DNA from: Enterobacter sp. ENT03
Lineage (GTDB): Bacteria; Pseudomonadota; Gammaproteobacteria; Enterobacterales; Enterobacteriaceae
Reading direction: 5' to 3'
NCBI RefSeq assembly: GCF_019218745.1
Contig: NZ_JAHUXA010000007.1
Coordinates: forward strand, 62,001-126,000
DNA: 64,000 nt
Shown in pieces: positions 22,720-33,227 of the stretch. The notes below the pieces were generated by a model. The model made no database searches and was not told the origin of the DNA. It worked only from the letters and a program-made list of their open reading frames with translations. A program made the position numbers and the translations under genes. The stretch's first letter is position 1. Each line of letters opens with the position of its first letter.

Positions 22720-22926
22720 GTGAATGTCTGGCTCTCTCATTTATTCGGCTCCGCTATGGTAGCGGAGTGGCGCATCTTAGCAAATAAGGCGTAATGGTCA
22801 TGCAATATGCACAGGTTGACCACGAAGGTGGTATACTTCCGCGCCTGGATGCAGCCGCAGGTATGGGCTGCTGTATATTTCCCTCAACAGATCGCTTGTC
22901 CGATCTGCCAACGAACCATTGCCGCC

Positions 22927-24375
22927 ATGAAGTTTATCATTAAATTGTTCCCGGAAATCACCATCAAAAGCCAATCTGTGCGTTTGCGCTTCATTAAAAT
23001 GCTGACCGGAAATATTCGTAACGTCCTTAAGCAGTACGCCGACACCATTGCCATTGTTCGTCACTGGGATCATATCGAAGTTCGCGCCAAAGACGAGAAC
23101 GAGCGTCTGGCTATTCGCGATGCCCTGACCCGCATTCCCGGTATTCACCACATTCTGGAAGTGGAAGATGTGCCTTTCACCTCCCTGCACGATATCTTTG
23201 AGAAAGCGCTGGTTCAGTTCCGCGACCAACTGGAAGGCAAAACCTTCTGCGTACGCGTTAAACGCCGCGGTAAACATGAGTTTAGCTCGATTGAAGTAGA
23301 GCGCTATGTTGGCGGCGGTTTAAATCAGCACATCGAAACGGCGCGCGTGAAGCTGACGCACCCCGATGTGACCGTTAATCTGGAAATCGAAAACGATCGC
23401 CTGCTGCTGGTAAAAGGCCGCTATGAAGGTATCGGCGGTTATCCAATCGGCACCCAGGAAGATGTGCTGTCGTTGATCTCCGGCGGTTTCGACTCCGGTG
23501 TGTCCAGCTATATGCTGATGCGTCGCGGCTGCCGCGTACACTACTGCTTCTTTAACCTGGGCGGCGCGGCGCACGAAATCGGCGTGCGTCAGGTGGCGTA
23601 CTACCTGTGGAAACGCTTTGGCAGCTCGCACCGCGTGCGCTTTGTGGCCATTAACTTTGAGCCGGTAGTGGGCGAAATCCTCGAAAAAGTAGAAGACGGC
23701 CAGATGGGCGTGGTCCTTAAACGCATGATGGTGCGTGCGGCATCAAAAGTGGCCGAACGCTATGGCGTGCAGGCGCTGGTGACCGGCGAAGCGCTGGGCC
23801 AGGTGTCGAGCCAGACGCTGACCAACCTGCGTCTTATCGACAACGTTTCTGATACGCTGATCCTGCGTCCGCTGATCTCTCACGATAAAGAGCACATTAT
23901 CGATTTGGCGCGTGAAATCGGTACTGCTGACTTTGCCCGGACCATGCCGGAATACTGCGGTGTGATCTCGAAAAGCCCGACCGTGAAAGCGGTGAAGGCG
24001 AAAATCGAAGCGGAAGAAGAGAACTTTAACTTCGACATCCTCGACGAAGTGGTCGCGGCGGCGAGCAATATCGACATCCGCGAAATCGCCGAGCAAACCG
24101 AGCAGGCCGTTGTGGAAGTGGAAACCGTCACCGGTTTCGGTCCGAACGACGCGATCCTCGATATTCGTTCCATTGACGAGCAGGATGATAAGCCGTTGCA
24201 GGTTGAGGGCGTGGAAGTGGTGTCTCTGCCATTCTACAAACTCAGCACCAAATTCGGCGATCTCGACCAGAGCAAAACCTGGCTGCTGTGGTGTGAACGC
24301 GGCGTGATGAGCCGACTGCAGGCGCTGTATCTGCGCGAGCAGGGCTTTGAAAACGTCAAGGTTTACCGCCCGTAA
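22927..24375 (+). CDS. thiI: tRNA 4-thiouridine sulfurtransferase ThiI
   Basis: 482 residues from [15 protein letters not shown], the standard length; an in-frame ATG 120 bases upstream gives an N-terminus unlike the family. Domains: ferredoxin-like plus THUMP (~1-165), PP-loop adenylation domain with [10 protein letters not shown] (~184), and C-terminal rhodanese domain with catalytic Cys456 in [10 protein letters not shown]. Cys344 in EYCGV is the partner cysteine. It makes s4U8 in tRNA and supplies sulfur for the thiamine thiazole. Confidence 0.97.
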   Translation: MKFIIKLFPEITIKSQSVRLRFIKMLTGNIRNVLKQYADTIAIVRHWDHIEVRAKDENERLAIRDALTRIPGIHHILEVEDVPFTSLHDIFEKALVQFRDQLEGKTFCVRVKRRGKHEFSSIEVERYVGGGLNQHIETARVKLTHPDVTVNLEIENDRLLLVKGRYEGIGGYPIGTQEDVLSLISGGFDSGVSSYMLMRRGCRVHYCFFNLGGAAHEIGVRQVAYYLWKRFGSSHRVRFVAINFEPVVGEILEKVEDGQMGVVLKRMMVRAASKVAERYGVQALVTGEALGQVSSQTLTNLRLIDNVSDTLILRPLISHDKEHIIDLAREIGTADFARTMPEYCGVISKSPTVKAVKAKIEAEEENFNFDILDEVVAAASNIDIREIAEQTEQAVVEVETVTGFGPNDAILDIRSIDEQDDKPLQVEGVEVVSLPFYKLSTKFGDLDQSKTWLLWCERGVMSRLQALYLREQGFENVKVYRP

Positions 24376-24377
24376 CG

Positions 24378-24404
24378 AAAAAGCGCCGCAAGGCGCTTTT
24401 TTTA
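24378..24404. terminator. Bidirectional terminator thiI/yajL
   Basis: AAAAGCGCC-GCAA-GGCGCTTTT with T-run to the right and A-run to the left lies between the thiI stop and the yajL stop codon, so it can serve both converging transcripts. Confidence 0.88.
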
Positions 24405-24992
24405 TTCGTAATAATTATAAATCCCTGCCGGCATCACCAGTTGTGACGCCACTTCATAGGCTTTTTCACGCCCGACCAGCAGATCGATAATTTTCAAACC
24501 AAAATCAATGGCGGTGCCCGGCCCCTGGCTGGTGATCAGATTGACGCGCGGATCCCAGACCACCCGTTTATCCTGCCACTGCTCCGCCGGGATACGCTCT
24601 TTCAGCGCAGGAAAGCCGGTCATGTTGCCGATGGGAAACAGATCGTGAGGAACCAGCACGGTGGCTGCGGCGGCGCAGATGGTGGCAACGATACGGCCTG
24701 AAAGATGGAACTGCCGCACCGTCTCTACCAGCAGCGGGCTGTCACGGAAACATTCGGCACCTTTAATACCGCCCGGCAGGACGATGATGTCATAGTCGCC
24801 GTCCGCCACTTCCACCAGCGGCGCATCGGCAAGTAGCTTCACGCCGCGCGAGCAGACGATCCGCAGATCACCGTCGCTGGCAACGCTGGCGGTGGTGACG
24901 TTGATGCCGCCACGCACCAGCAGATCGAGCGTAGTGACGGCTTCCATTTCTTCACTACCAGGGGCGAGGCATATCAGTGCTGACGGGCTCAT
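24402..24992 (-). CDS. yajL: DJ-1/PfpI-superfamily protein YajL
   Basis: 196 residues from [15 protein letters not shown], the E. coli length. YajL is the closest bacterial relative of human DJ-1 and has been described as a chaperone/deglycase protecting proteins from oxidative and carbonyl damage. The nucleophile is Cys106 in ATICAA. The residue three after it is Ala109, where DJ-1 and E. coli YajL have Pro (CAxP). Glu15 in the N-terminal GSEE is the usual partner of the cysteine. Its start overlaps the end of panE by 38 bases, so the pair is probably co-transcribed. Confidence 0.95.
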   Translation of the reverse strand: MSPSALICLAPGSEEMEAVTTLDLLVRGGINVTTASVASDGDLRIVCSRGVKLLADAPLVEVADGDYDIIVLPGGIKGAECFRDSPLLVETVRQFHLSGRIVATICAAAATVLVPHDLFPIGNMTGFPALKERIPAEQWQDKRVVWDPRVNLITSQGPGTAIDFGLKIIDLLVGREKAYEVASQLVMPAGIYNYYE

Positions 24993-25866
24993 ATTCACTT
25001 TCCTTACGCTTAACAAGTTCATACAGGCGGGTATTTTCCGGTACCGCAATACCGTGCGCGCGGGCGCGTTTGAGTAAATACCCGGTAATGTAATCAATTT
25101 CAGTGTGGCGCAGGGCGCGCACGTCCTGCAACATCGACGATATGTTCTCTTTGGTGCTGGCGATGATCTGGTTCACGTACACCAGTAAATCCTCGACGGA
25201 GGTATGATGACCTTCTCGCTCCATCACCGCCGCGACTTCGTGGCACAACGTCTGGATCAGCGCCGAATGCGCCTGTAACTCGCCGTTCGGACAGTTCCAC
25301 AGCGCGGTCAGCGGATTTATCACGCAGTTCACCGCCAGCTTGCGCCACAGCTCCGGACGGATGGTGTTATGCCAGGCGACGTCGGGCAGCACATCCTGGA
25401 GAATATCCGCCAGATAGCTGTAATCTCCGTCCTGCTGGCGCGCCGGGCCGATATGCGTGGTGCCGCTGGCGACGTGCAGAATAATGTTGCCATCGCGCCG
25501 GGCGGCGTGGGTCGTTGTGCCCATCAGCAGAGGCTGAGGAATGCTTTTCAGCTCATCCACCGTACCCATGCCGTTATGGATCAGTAAAATCGGCGTGGTA
25601 GCAGGCATTCTGGCGGAGAGGTTTCGCACCGGCTCTGACACCTGCCATGCTTTAAGACTTACCAGCAGCAGATCGCTTTGCGCCAGAAAATCGGGATCGT
25701 TCGCCGTAAGAGACTCATTAAAAATGGTGCCGTCTTCTTCGATCAGGTTGACGCTGCAATAAGGCTGCGGCACACGAAGCCAGCCCTGCACCTCATGCCC
25801 ATGCTTACACAGCGCGGTCAGCCATAGCTGACCTAATGCCCCGCATCCGAGCACGGTAATTTTCAT
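24955..25866 (-). CDS. panE: 2-dehydropantoate 2-reductase PanE
   Basis: 303 residues from [15 protein letters not shown], preceded by AGGAGG. NADPH-dependent reduction of ketopantoate to pantoate in coenzyme A synthesis. The Rossmann motif GCGALG is at residues 7-12; LIHNGMG, and [17 protein letters not shown] with the catalytic Lys, identify the family. An upstream in-frame start at 25971 would add 35 poorly supported residues. yajL follows with an overlap. Confidence 0.96.
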   Translation of the reverse strand: MKITVLGCGALGQLWLTALCKHGHEVQGWLRVPQPYCSVNLIEEDGTIFNESLTANDPDFLAQSDLLLVSLKAWQVSEPVRNLSARMPATTPILLIHNGMGTVDELKSIPQPLLMGTTTHAARRDGNIILHVASGTTHIGPARQQDGDYSYLADILQDVLPDVAWHNTIRPELWRKLAVNCVINPLTALWNCPNGELQAHSALIQTLCHEVAAVMEREGHHTSVEDLLVYVNQIIASTKENISSMLQDVRALRHTEIDYITGYLLKRARAHGIAVPENTRLYELVKRKESEYEPVSTDMPRPW

Positions 25867-25964
25867 TGTTCCTCCTGGCCTGCAACACTTACGGGCATAA
25901 CAAGTTGAGTTATGCTTCTTAGCAGGTATTATGCATCGCAATATATAGAGAGGGAGAAGAAAAG

Positions 25965-26456
25965 ATGCCATCTTTCGATATTGTCTCTGAAGTTGATCTT
26001 CAGGAAGTCCGCAATGCGGTCGACAATGCCAGCCGTGAAGTGGAGTCGCGTTTCGATTTTCGCGGCGTAGAAGCCACTTTCGAGCTGAAGGAGGCGAATA
26101 AAACCATTAAAGTGCTGAGTGAATCTGATTTCCAGGTTAACCAGTTGCTGGATATTCTGCGCGCCAAGCTGCTGAAGCGCGGTATTGAAGGCGCGTCGCT
26201 GGACGTACCGGAAACCTTCGTGCACAGCGGTAAAACCTGGTTTGTTGAAGCGAAGCTGAAACAAGGGATTGAAAGCGCGACGCAGAAGAAACTCGTCAAA
26301 CTGATCAAAGACAGCAAGCTGAAAGTGCAGTCGCAGATCCAGGGTGAAGAAGTGCGCGTGACCGGTAAATCACGCGACGATTTGCAGGCGGCGATGGCGC
26401 TGGTACGCGGCGGCGATCTGGGGCAGCCGTTCCAGTTCAAAAACTTCCGCGATTAA
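25965..26456 (+). CDS. yajQ: Nucleotide-binding YajQ/DUF520-family protein
   Basis: 163 residues, start [14 protein letters not shown] with GAGGGAGAAG upstream. YajQ-family proteins bind nucleotides; homologues in Xanthomonas and Pseudomonas bind cyclic di-[12 protein letters not shown] and the C-terminal [20 protein letters not shown] block are characteristic. It is divergent from panE and converges on yajR with a terminator between. Confidence 0.95.
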   Translation: MPSFDIVSEVDLQEVRNAVDNASREVESRFDFRGVEATFELKEANKTIKVLSESDFQVNQLLDILRAKLLKRGIEGASLDVPETFVHSGKTWFVEAKLKQGIESATQKKLVKLIKDSKLKVQSQIQGEEVRVTGKSRDDLQAAMALVRGGDLGQPFQFKNFRD

Positions 26457-26483
26457 GAAAAAGCGGGGAGACCCGCTTTTTTT
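26456..26483. terminator. Bidirectional terminator yajQ/yajR
   Basis: AAAAAGCGGG-GAGA-CCCGCTTTTTTT, with A-run and T-run on the two sides, overlaps the yajQ stop region and precedes the yajR stop by a few bases. Confidence 0.87.
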
Positions 26484-27846
26484 ACGCCTGTTTTATAGCC
26501 TGTTCGATCTCAAAGCGATTAGTGACTTTGCTGTCGATTTTGATGTATACGCTTCGCTCATCCTGCACCACCAAAACCTCGCTCACCCCTGGCAACGCCC
26601 GTAACTGCTCGCCCAGCGCGTCGTCTGCCGGAACATCCGCCGGAATTTCCACACGCAGACTGCTGACGTAAGCTGGTTCGCTCATGGTCAGCGACACCAG
26701 CAGCCAGATGGTTGCCAGCAGCGCGCCAGCCAGAAATACTGTCTGCGAATCAAACATACCGTCCACCCAGCCTGCCATCGAGCCGCCAATGGCCACCCCC
26801 AGGAACTGACTGGTGGAATAGATACCCATCGCCGTGCCTTTATATCCCGCCGGGGCTTCTTTGCTGATCAGAGACGGCAGCAGCGCTTCCATCAGGTTGA
26901 AGGCGAGGAAGAAGATCTGTACACCCAGCACCTGCTCCCAGAAATGCGGCCCGGCACCCCACAGCACGATCTCCGCGATCAAAAGCAGCGCCACGCAAAA
27001 GACAAATACCCGCTTCATACGGCGTTTCACTTCGGCGTAAATAATAAAAGGCACGACGCAGACAAACGAAATCAGCATGGTCACCAGATAGATTTTCCAG
27101 TGATCCGCGGTGGCAAACCCCGCCGCTTCCAGCTGGCCGGGCAGGGCGACAAAGGTCGACATCAGCAAAATGTGCAGGCACATGATGCCAAAGTTAAGCT
27201 TCAGCAGCTTCGGACTGGCAATAACTTTGCTAAAACAGCCTTTTACCATGCCCGATTCGCGGTTCAGCACGTGGTTTTTGCTGTCCGGTACCACCCATAG
27301 CGTCAGGGCAATACCGGCGGTTGCCAGCGCGGCGATCATCCAGAACAGCGCATGTAGCCCCAACTTATGGGTGATGATAGGGCCAAGCACCATGGCGATG
27401 GCGAAGGTAACGCCAAAGCTGACGCCAATAAACGCCATCGCTTTGGTGCGGTTTTGTTCACGGGTTAAATCGGAGAGCAGGGCCATGACGGCGGCGGCAA
27501 TGGCACCAGAGCCTTGCAGCGCACGGCCAAGAATAATGCCCCAGATCGAGTCAGAAAGCGCGGCCACCACGCTGCCAATGACAAAAATAGCCAACCCGCC
27601 GACAATCAGGGGTTTGCGTCCGATACGATCGGATAATAATCCAAAGGGGATCTGAAAAACGGCCTGTGCCAGTCCATAAATACCAATGGCGAAACCAATC
27701 AGCGCTTCGCTTGCGCCCTGCAAAGCCATACCGTAAGTGGTGAGAACGGGCAGGACCATAAACATGCCAAGCATACGCAACGAGAACACCGTCCCTAAAC
27801 CCCAGGTGGCGCGTAACTCGCCTGGTGTCATCTTATAATCGTTCAT
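26482..27846 (-). CDS. yajR: Major facilitator superfamily transporter YajR
   Basis: 454 residues from MNDYKMTPGELRATWGLG, the E. coli length. It has twelve transmembrane helices with the MFS motif A GLLSDRIGRKP after helix 2, then a C-terminal soluble ferredoxin-like (YAM) domain of about 65 residues (SSLRVEIPADV ... VYIKIDSKV). It is a proton-driven exporter of unknown substrate. A GTG two codons upstream overlaps the GAGGTGG ribosome site, so the ATG is preferred. Confidence 0.95.
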   Translation of the reverse strand: MNDYKMTPGELRATWGLGTVFSLRMLGMFMVLPVLTTYGMALQGASEALIGFAIGIYGLAQAVFQIPFGLLSDRIGRKPLIVGGLAIFVIGSVVAALSDSIWGIILGRALQGSGAIAAAVMALLSDLTREQNRTKAMAFIGVSFGVTFAIAMVLGPIITHKLGLHALFWMIAALATAGIALTLWVVPDSKNHVLNRESGMVKGCFSKVIASPKLLKLNFGIMCLHILLMSTFVALPGQLEAAGFATADHWKIYLVTMLISFVCVVPFIIYAEVKRRMKRVFVFCVALLLIAEIVLWGAGPHFWEQVLGVQIFFLAFNLMEALLPSLISKEAPAGYKGTAMGIYSTSQFLGVAIGGSMAGWVDGMFDSQTVFLAGALLATIWLLVSLTMSEPAYVSSLRVEIPADVPADDALGEQLRALPGVSEVLVVQDERSVYIKIDSKVTNRFEIEQAIKQA

Positions 27847-27920
27847 TTCCACCTCAAATTCTAAAGCCGGGCATAGTGTAGTGCGGGGGCAGGGTAGGGT
27901 AAATAGCGGGGTATTTTACA

Positions 27921-27949
27921 AATAAAAAAGGGTGCCGTAGCACCCTTTT
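27921..27949 (-). terminator. Terminator of the cyo operon
   Basis: On the minus strand AAAAGGGTGC-TACG-GCACCCTTTTTTATT forms a stable hairpin with U-run just beyond the cyoE stop. Confidence 0.87.
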
Positions 27950-27962
27950 AGGTATTAATGCG

Positions 27963-28850
27963 TTACCAGACGTAAGTAAGCAGGCTGTGTGAGTCCGGGA
28001 CCATAAAGTCGACGGACATCATCACCGACAGCGAGGTAATGGCGACGATAGAAAAGACGAACAGCTTGCGCGCCCAGACCTTATCGTCTTCCACTTTATA
28101 ACCACGCAGCGCCATGCCGAGCCACCAGACGCTCACCGCCGCAGCCACCACCAGATATTTATATCCGGCATAACCGCCCAGTGTGAGCATCAGCGTCGCG
28201 ACAGCGAAAGCGATGATATACAGCGTGATATGGTTTTTGGCAACCGAGATGCCTTTCACCACCGGCAGTACCGGGATGTTCGCCGCCTGATAATCCTTAA
28301 AGCGGAAAATCGCGATGGCGTAGGAGTGGGGCATCTGCCACAGGCTAAAAATCGCCAGCAGGATCAGCGCACCACTGTCAAAATCACCGGTTACCGCGCA
28401 GTAGCCAATCACCGGCGGCGCAGCGCCGGAGAGAGAGCCAATCAGCGTGCCATAAACGGAGTGACGTTTCATGTACAGGCTGTAAATGCCGACATAAACC
28501 ACAAACCCCATCACGCCCAGCCAGCAGGCCAGCGGGTTAGCACCAAACCACAGCAGCATAAAGCCAGCAATACCCAACAAGGTGGCATACACCAGCGACA
28601 TTTTCGGCGAAATCAGGCCTTTGACCAGTACCCGGTTCTTCGTGCGCTCCATTTTGCGGTCAATATCGCGGTCGATGTAGTTGTTAAATACACAACCGGA
28701 TGCGACCACCAGTGACACGCCAATCAGCGTAGCAGCGAAAAGGGGATAGTCGATGCTGCCCTTGGAGGCCAGCAGGAACCCCCCGATCACGGAGATCAGG
28801 TTACCGAAAATGATGCCTGGTTTCGTTACTTGCAGGTATTGCTTAATCAT
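27963..28850 (-). CDS. cyoE: Protoheme IX farnesyltransferase (heme O synthase) CyoE
   Basis: 295 residues from [17 protein letters not shown]. UbiA-family membrane prenyltransferase that farnesylates heme b to heme o for cytochrome bo3. The aspartate-rich motif [18 protein letters not shown] (residues ~66-83) binds the farnesyl diphosphate metal ions. About eight or nine transmembrane helices are visible. It is the last gene of cyoABCDE, 11 bases after cyoD. Confidence 0.96.
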   Translation of the reverse strand: MIKQYLQVTKPGIIFGNLISVIGGFLLASKGSIDYPLFAATLIGVSLVVASGCVFNNYIDRDIDRKMERTKNRVLVKGLISPKMSLVYATLLGIAGFMLLWFGANPLACWLGVMGFVVYVGIYSLYMKRHSVYGTLIGSLSGAAPPVIGYCAVTGDFDSGALILLAIFSLWQMPHSYAIAIFRFKDYQAANIPVLPVVKGISVAKNHITLYIIAFAVATLMLTLGGYAGYKYLVVAAAVSVWWLGMALRGYKVEDDKVWARKLFVFSIVAITSLSVMMSVDFMVPDSHSLLTYVW

Positions 28851-28861
28851 ACTCGCCGCTC

Positions 28862-29191
28862 TTAGTGAACCATCATGTTGTTGTTCAGGCTCCACATAAT
28901 CCAAATGGATCCTGCAACGACTATGGCGATAATCAGCACGGTAAAGACAAAGGCCACCAGGTTCCAGCGATCCTCCGAAGAGGTATTCATATGCAGGAAG
29001 CACACCAGATGAACCAGAATCTGTACCACCGCCATACCCACAACGACGCTAACCAGCGTGGCATGAGAAGCAGTGCCGTTCATTACCATCCAGAACGGGA
29101 TCACCGTCAGGATGATCGACAGGATAAAGCCTGTCATGTACGTTTTTACGGTACCGTGAGAAGCGCCGCTATGATCGGTTGAATGACTCAT
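28862..29191 (-). CDS. cyoD: Cytochrome bo3 ubiquinol oxidase subunit IV CyoD
   Basis: 109 residues from [13 protein letters not shown], the E. coli length. Small three-helix membrane subunit assisting Cu_B incorporation and assembly. Its ATG overlaps the cyoC stop by one base. Confidence 0.96.
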   Translation of the reverse strand: MSHSTDHSGASHGTVKTYMTGFILSIILTVIPFWMVMNGTASHATLVSVVVGMAVVQILVHLVCFLHMNTSSEDRWNLVAFVFTVLIIAIVVAGSIWIMWSLNNNMMVH

Positions 29192-29805
29192 TACATTGCC
29201 CCCATCAGGTAAACAACAGAGAACACACAGATCCATACTACGTCCAGGAAGTGCCAGAACATGCTCAGGCACATCAGACGGGTACGGTTAGTGCTGGTCA
29301 GCCCGCGACGGGAAACCTGGAACATCATCAGCGCCATCCACACCAGACCAGAGGTCACGTGCACACCGTGGGTGCCGACCAGGGCGAAGAACCCTGACAG
29401 GAAGCCACTGCGATCCGGGCCGAAGCCTTCTGCGATCAGGTGATGGAATTCATAGATTTCCATTCCCACGAAGCCCGCACCAAACAGGAAGGTCAGCGCC
29501 AGCCAGGACAGAACCTGGCTTTTGTTCCCTTTATCCATGGCGATAACCGCCATGCCGTAGGTAATGGAGCTAAACAGCAGGAGGAACGTTTCCACCAGCA
29601 CGAACGGCAGTTCGAAAATATCTTTACCGCTCGGGCCGCCCGCTGTGCCGTTCACCAGAACGGCATAGGTTGCGAACAGACATGCAAAGAGAATGCAGTC
29701 GCTCATCAGGTAGATCCAGAAGCCAAAGACTTTATTGGCGCCTGCATCGTGATGCCCATGGTCGTGCGCATGAGCGCCAGAATGTGCCAGAGAATCAGTT
29801 GACAT
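29191..29805 (-). CDS. cyoC: Cytochrome bo3 ubiquinol oxidase subunit III CyoC
   Basis: 204 residues with five transmembrane helices after a His-rich N-terminus ([15 protein letters not shown]). Structural subunit of the heme-copper quinol oxidase. Its start overlaps the cyoB 3' end by 11 bases and its stop overlaps cyoD by one, indicating tight coupling. Confidence 0.96.
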   Translation of the reverse strand: MSTDSLAHSGAHAHDHGHHDAGANKVFGFWIYLMSDCILFACLFATYAVLVNGTAGGPSGKDIFELPFVLVETFLLLFSSITYGMAVIAMDKGNKSQVLSWLALTFLFGAGFVGMEIYEFHHLIAEGFGPDRSGFLSGFFALVGTHGVHVTSGLVWMALMMFQVSRRGLTSTNRTRLMCLSMFWHFLDVVWICVFSVVYLMGAM

Positions 29806-31786
29806 TTTTCAGCCCTGCTTTGCTAATTTCATCAAAGTGCTGGTTTTCCAGTTTCTCAACGGTCGCTACCGGAACGTAGTAATCCACGTCTTCATCGAAG
29901 CTCTTCACAATCCAGGTGATGATGATACCTGCGAAGCCAACGATGGCGAGCCACCAGATATGCCAGATCATGGCGAAACCGAAAATGGTACTGAACGCGC
30001 CGATCACTACGCCTGCAGCGCTGTTTTTCGGCATATGAATTTCTTCATAATGCGTCGGCTGCTGGTACGCTTCGCCTTTCTCTTTCATTTCCCAGAACGC
30101 ATCACGCTCGTGGATATGCGGAACAACGGCAAAGTTGTAGAACGGCGGCGGGGAAGAGGTTGCCCACTCCAGCGTACGGCCACCCCACGGATCGCCCGTC
30201 AGGTCGCGGTTCTGGTCGCGATCGCGTACAGAGGTATAAATCTGCATCACGATGCTGAAGATACCGCAGGCAATCAGCAGTGCACCGATTTCAGCCACAA
30301 TCATCAGCGGTTCGAACATCGGATCGATGTCCTGGCTAACGCGACGGGTCATACCCATGAAGCCCATAGCGTACAGCGGCATAAAGGTCACGAAGAAGCC
30401 GATGATCCAGAACCAGAATGCGCGTTTACCCCAGGCTTCGTTCATGGTGTAACCGAATGCTTTCGGCCACCAGTACGACATACCCGCGAAGCAACCGAAC
30501 ACCACACCACCGATGATAACGTTATGGAAGTGCGCCACCAGGAACAGGCTGTTGTGCAGTACGAAGTCTGCGCCCGGCACCGCCAGCAGCACGCCCGTCA
30601 TCCCACCGATAGAGAAGGTGACGATGAAACCGATAGTCCACAGCATAGAGGAATGGAACTGGATACGGCCCTGGTACATGGTAAACAGCCAGTTGAAGAT
30701 CTTCACCCCGGTCGGGATGGCGATAATCATCGTGGTGATACCGAAGAAGGCGTTAACGTTCGCACCGCTGCCCATGGTGAAGAAGTGGTGCAGCCAAACG
30801 ATGAACGACAGCACGGTGATCGCGATGGTCGCCCATACCAGAGAGGTATAGCCAAACAGACGCTTTCTGGAGAAGGTAGCCGTTACTTCAGAGAACACAC
30901 CGAATACTGGCAGAACAAGAATGTACACTTCCGGATGGCCCCAGGCCCAAATCAGGTTCACGTACATCATCATGTTGCCACCCATATCATTCGTGAAGAA
31001 ATGGGTGCCCAGGTAGCGGTCGAGCGTCAGCAGGGCTATCGTCACCGTCAGGATCGGGAAGGAGACGATAATCAGTACGTTAGTACACAGCGACGCCCAG
31101 GTGAACACAGGCATTTTGAACATCGTCATGCCCGGCGCACGCATACGCAGGATGGTTACAAAGAAGTTAATACCGGTCAGCGTTGTACCAATACCGGACA
31201 GCTGGAGACTCCAGATCCAGTAGTCGACCCCGACCCCCGGACTGTACTCAATGCCCGACAGTGGCGGATAAGCGACCCAGCCAGTCTGTGCGAATTCGCC
31301 CACACCCAGCGAAACGTTCACCAGGATAACGCCAACAACGGTGAACCAGAAGCTCAGGTTGTTCAGGAACGGGTAAGCAACATCACGTGCACCGATTTGC
31401 AGCGGCACCACAATGTTCATCAGACCGATAACGAACGGCATCGCTACGAAGAAGATCATGATGACGCCGTGGGCGGTAAAGATCTGGTCGTAGTGATGCG
31501 GTGGCAAGAAGCCCTGTTCTCCCGCAGACACCAGCAACTGCTGGGTACGCATCATGATGGCGTCGGCAAAGCCGCGCACCAGCATAACGATAGCGACGAG
31601 GATATACATAATCCCCAGGCGTTTGTGGTCAACGGAAGTTAACCACTCGTTCCATAAGTAAGACCACTTACCGAAGTAAGTGAGTGCGGCAACCAGCGCC
31701 AGACCACCGACGAGGATTGCTGCAACCGTAACCATGATAATGGGTTCATGGTACGGGATTGCATCCAGTGTTAATTTTCCGAACAT
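29795..31786 (-). CDS. cyoB: Cytochrome bo3 ubiquinol oxidase subunit I CyoB
   Basis: 663 residues, full length. Catalytic proton-pumping subunit holding heme b, heme o3 and Cu_B. Ligand motifs: [10 protein letters not shown] (Cu_B His and the cross-linked Tyr), [11 protein letters not shown] (two Cu_B His) and [12 protein letters not shown] (heme o3 and heme b His). Fifteen transmembrane helices are expected. It oxidises ubiquinol and reduces oxygen to water under aerobic growth. Confidence 0.98.
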   Translation of the reverse strand: MFGKLTLDAIPYHEPIIMVTVAAILVGGLALVAALTYFGKWSYLWNEWLTSVDHKRLGIMYILVAIVMLVRGFADAIMMRTQQLLVSAGEQGFLPPHHYDQIFTAHGVIMIFFVAMPFVIGLMNIVVPLQIGARDVAYPFLNNLSFWFTVVGVILVNVSLGVGEFAQTGWVAYPPLSGIEYSPGVGVDYWIWSLQLSGIGTTLTGINFFVTILRMRAPGMTMFKMPVFTWASLCTNVLIIVSFPILTVTIALLTLDRYLGTHFFTNDMGGNMMMYVNLIWAWGHPEVYILVLPVFGVFSEVTATFSRKRLFGYTSLVWATIAITVLSFIVWLHHFFTMGSGANVNAFFGITTMIIAIPTGVKIFNWLFTMYQGRIQFHSSMLWTIGFIVTFSIGGMTGVLLAVPGADFVLHNSLFLVAHFHNVIIGGVVFGCFAGMSYWWPKAFGYTMNEAWGKRAFWFWIIGFFVTFMPLYAMGFMGMTRRVSQDIDPMFEPLMIVAEIGALLIACGIFSIVMQIYTSVRDRDQNRDLTGDPWGGRTLEWATSSPPPFYNFAVVPHIHERDAFWEMKEKGEAYQQPTHYEEIHMPKNSAAGVVIGAFSTIFGFAMIWHIWWLAIVGFAGIIITWIVKSFDEDVDYYVPVATVEKLENQHFDEISKAGLKNVN

Positions 31787-31805
31787 CGTATTATTCCTCA
31801 GCCCC

Positions 31806-32753
31806 TTAATGAGAGGTTTGGGCGTGACTCATGTCCATGCCTTCCATACCTTCATGAGAACTGTGTTCCCCTTCCGGCTGCGTCACGTCCATGCTTTTCC
31901 CGTGAGACATAAATTTGCCAATAACATCTTTAAACAAATTCGGTTTCACGCTGGAGAAGTATTCAACCTTGTTGTATTCGCTCGGAGCCGCAACTTTCTC
32001 GTACGTCGCCATATCGTTCATGACTTTCGGAGACTGTTTCGCTTTGGCAACCCAGGCGTCAAAGGTGGCGTTATCCGGCGTAGCAATAGCTTTGAACTTC
32101 ATGCCGGAGAAACCTGCGCCACTGTAGTTGGAGGAAATACCATCATAGGTGCCGGCTTCGTTGGCAATCAGGTGCAGCTTAGTCTGCATCCCGGCCATTG
32201 CATAAATCTGGCTACCCAGACGCGGAATAAAGAAGGAGTTCATCACCGAGTTGGAGGTGATTTTGAATTCCACTGGCGTGTTCGCCGGGAAGGCGATTTC
32301 ATTCACCGTAGCAATACCTTGCTCCGGATAAATGAAGAACCATTTCCAGTCCATAGCGATAACTTCGATGGTCACCGGCTTAGCATCGTGATCCAGCGGC
32401 TTGCCTGGTTCTAATGCGTGCGTGGTTTTCCATGTCAGTACTGCAAGGAAAATAATGATTAAGATGGGGATGGTCCAGACAACAGCTTCAACTTTGTTCG
32501 AGTGCGACCAGTTGGGGCTGTATTTGGCATCCTTATTCGACGCCCGATACTTCCAGGCAAAGCCGATAGCCATCACGATAGCCGGGATCACGACAATCAA
32601 CATCAGCCCAAGAGCTGTCAGTATCAAAGAACGTTGTTCCAGTCCGATCTGTCCTTTGGGGTCCAGCAGCGCAGAATCGCAACCACTGAGTAAAACAGTG
32701 CCTGCAATTAACGAAAGCAGTCCCAAACTTTTATTGTATTTCCTGAGTCTCAT
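31806..32753 (-). CDS. cyoA: Cytochrome bo3 ubiquinol oxidase subunit II CyoA
   Basis: 315 residues. A lipoprotein signal ends at LLSGC (Cys25 lipidated), followed by two transmembrane helices and a cupredoxin domain. The copper-binding Cys/His set of true cytochrome c oxidases is absent ([17 protein letters not shown] has no Cys), as expected for a quinol oxidase. The C-terminus is His/Glu-rich. First gene of cyoABCDE; cyoB follows after 19 bases. Confidence 0.97.
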   Translation of the reverse strand: MRLRKYNKSLGLLSLIAGTVLLSGCDSALLDPKGQIGLEQRSLILTALGLMLIVVIPAIVMAIGFAWKYRASNKDAKYSPNWSHSNKVEAVVWTIPILIIIFLAVLTWKTTHALEPGKPLDHDAKPVTIEVIAMDWKWFFIYPEQGIATVNEIAFPANTPVEFKITSNSVMNSFFIPRLGSQIYAMAGMQTKLHLIANEAGTYDGISSNYSGAGFSGMKFKAIATPDNATFDAWVAKAKQSPKVMNDMATYEKVAAPSEYNKVEYFSSVKPNLFKDVIGKFMSHGKSMDVTQPEGEHSSHEGMEGMDMSHAQTSH

Positions 32754-33227
32754 TTAACGACCTCAATTCCACGGGGATCAGGTGGCGCTTAAAGTGTGCG
32801 GGCATTTTACGGGAAGGTTACATTACTGTAAACATGAATGGCGCGGTGTCAGCGAGGTGTAACCGGGTTCTGCCGCGCGCGTCACATAGAATGCAACAAT
32901 CTGTAAAAATTCGCGATCGCCTAAGTTACACCTATGTTAGAACAAAACTCCGCCCTCCACTTAATAGAATCGGCTAATTGGTATAACCAATCAGCTTTAA
33001 TTACAAATCATTAACATTAATTCAGCATTTAAAGAACATAATCAGTGAGAAATAATTCATAACGGTGCTGAATCGTTTAAGAGTAGTCATTATTTTAAAG
33101 CGCACAAAATAATTAAAGAAATTTAAGTTTGCGCGAACGAATAATAGCGACTAATGGCAATTTTATTGCTCGATAATTAATCAAAAAATAATAACTGGGG
33201 TAAATTAAAGGCCCGGTGTTAACCGGT
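32754..33227. promoter_or_regulatory. AT-rich gap between cyoA and ampG, cyo control region
   Basis: 474 bases without a gene. It is the 5' region of the minus-strand cyo operon and the 3' flank of ampG. The part from about 32,940 to 33,200 is strongly AT-rich. At 32998-33016, on the minus strand, GTTAATGATTT is followed directly by GTAATTA, a direct repeat with 11-base period resembling ArcA binding sites; ArcA represses cyo in E. coli. No open frame with family resemblance and no terminator for ampG was recognised. Confidence 0.5.

Noticed and set aside
29837-31642. 601-codon open frame antisense to cyoB
   Set aside because: It mirrors the conserved cyoB frame, is His/Arg/Glu-rich with no domain, and arises from codon bias of the real gene.
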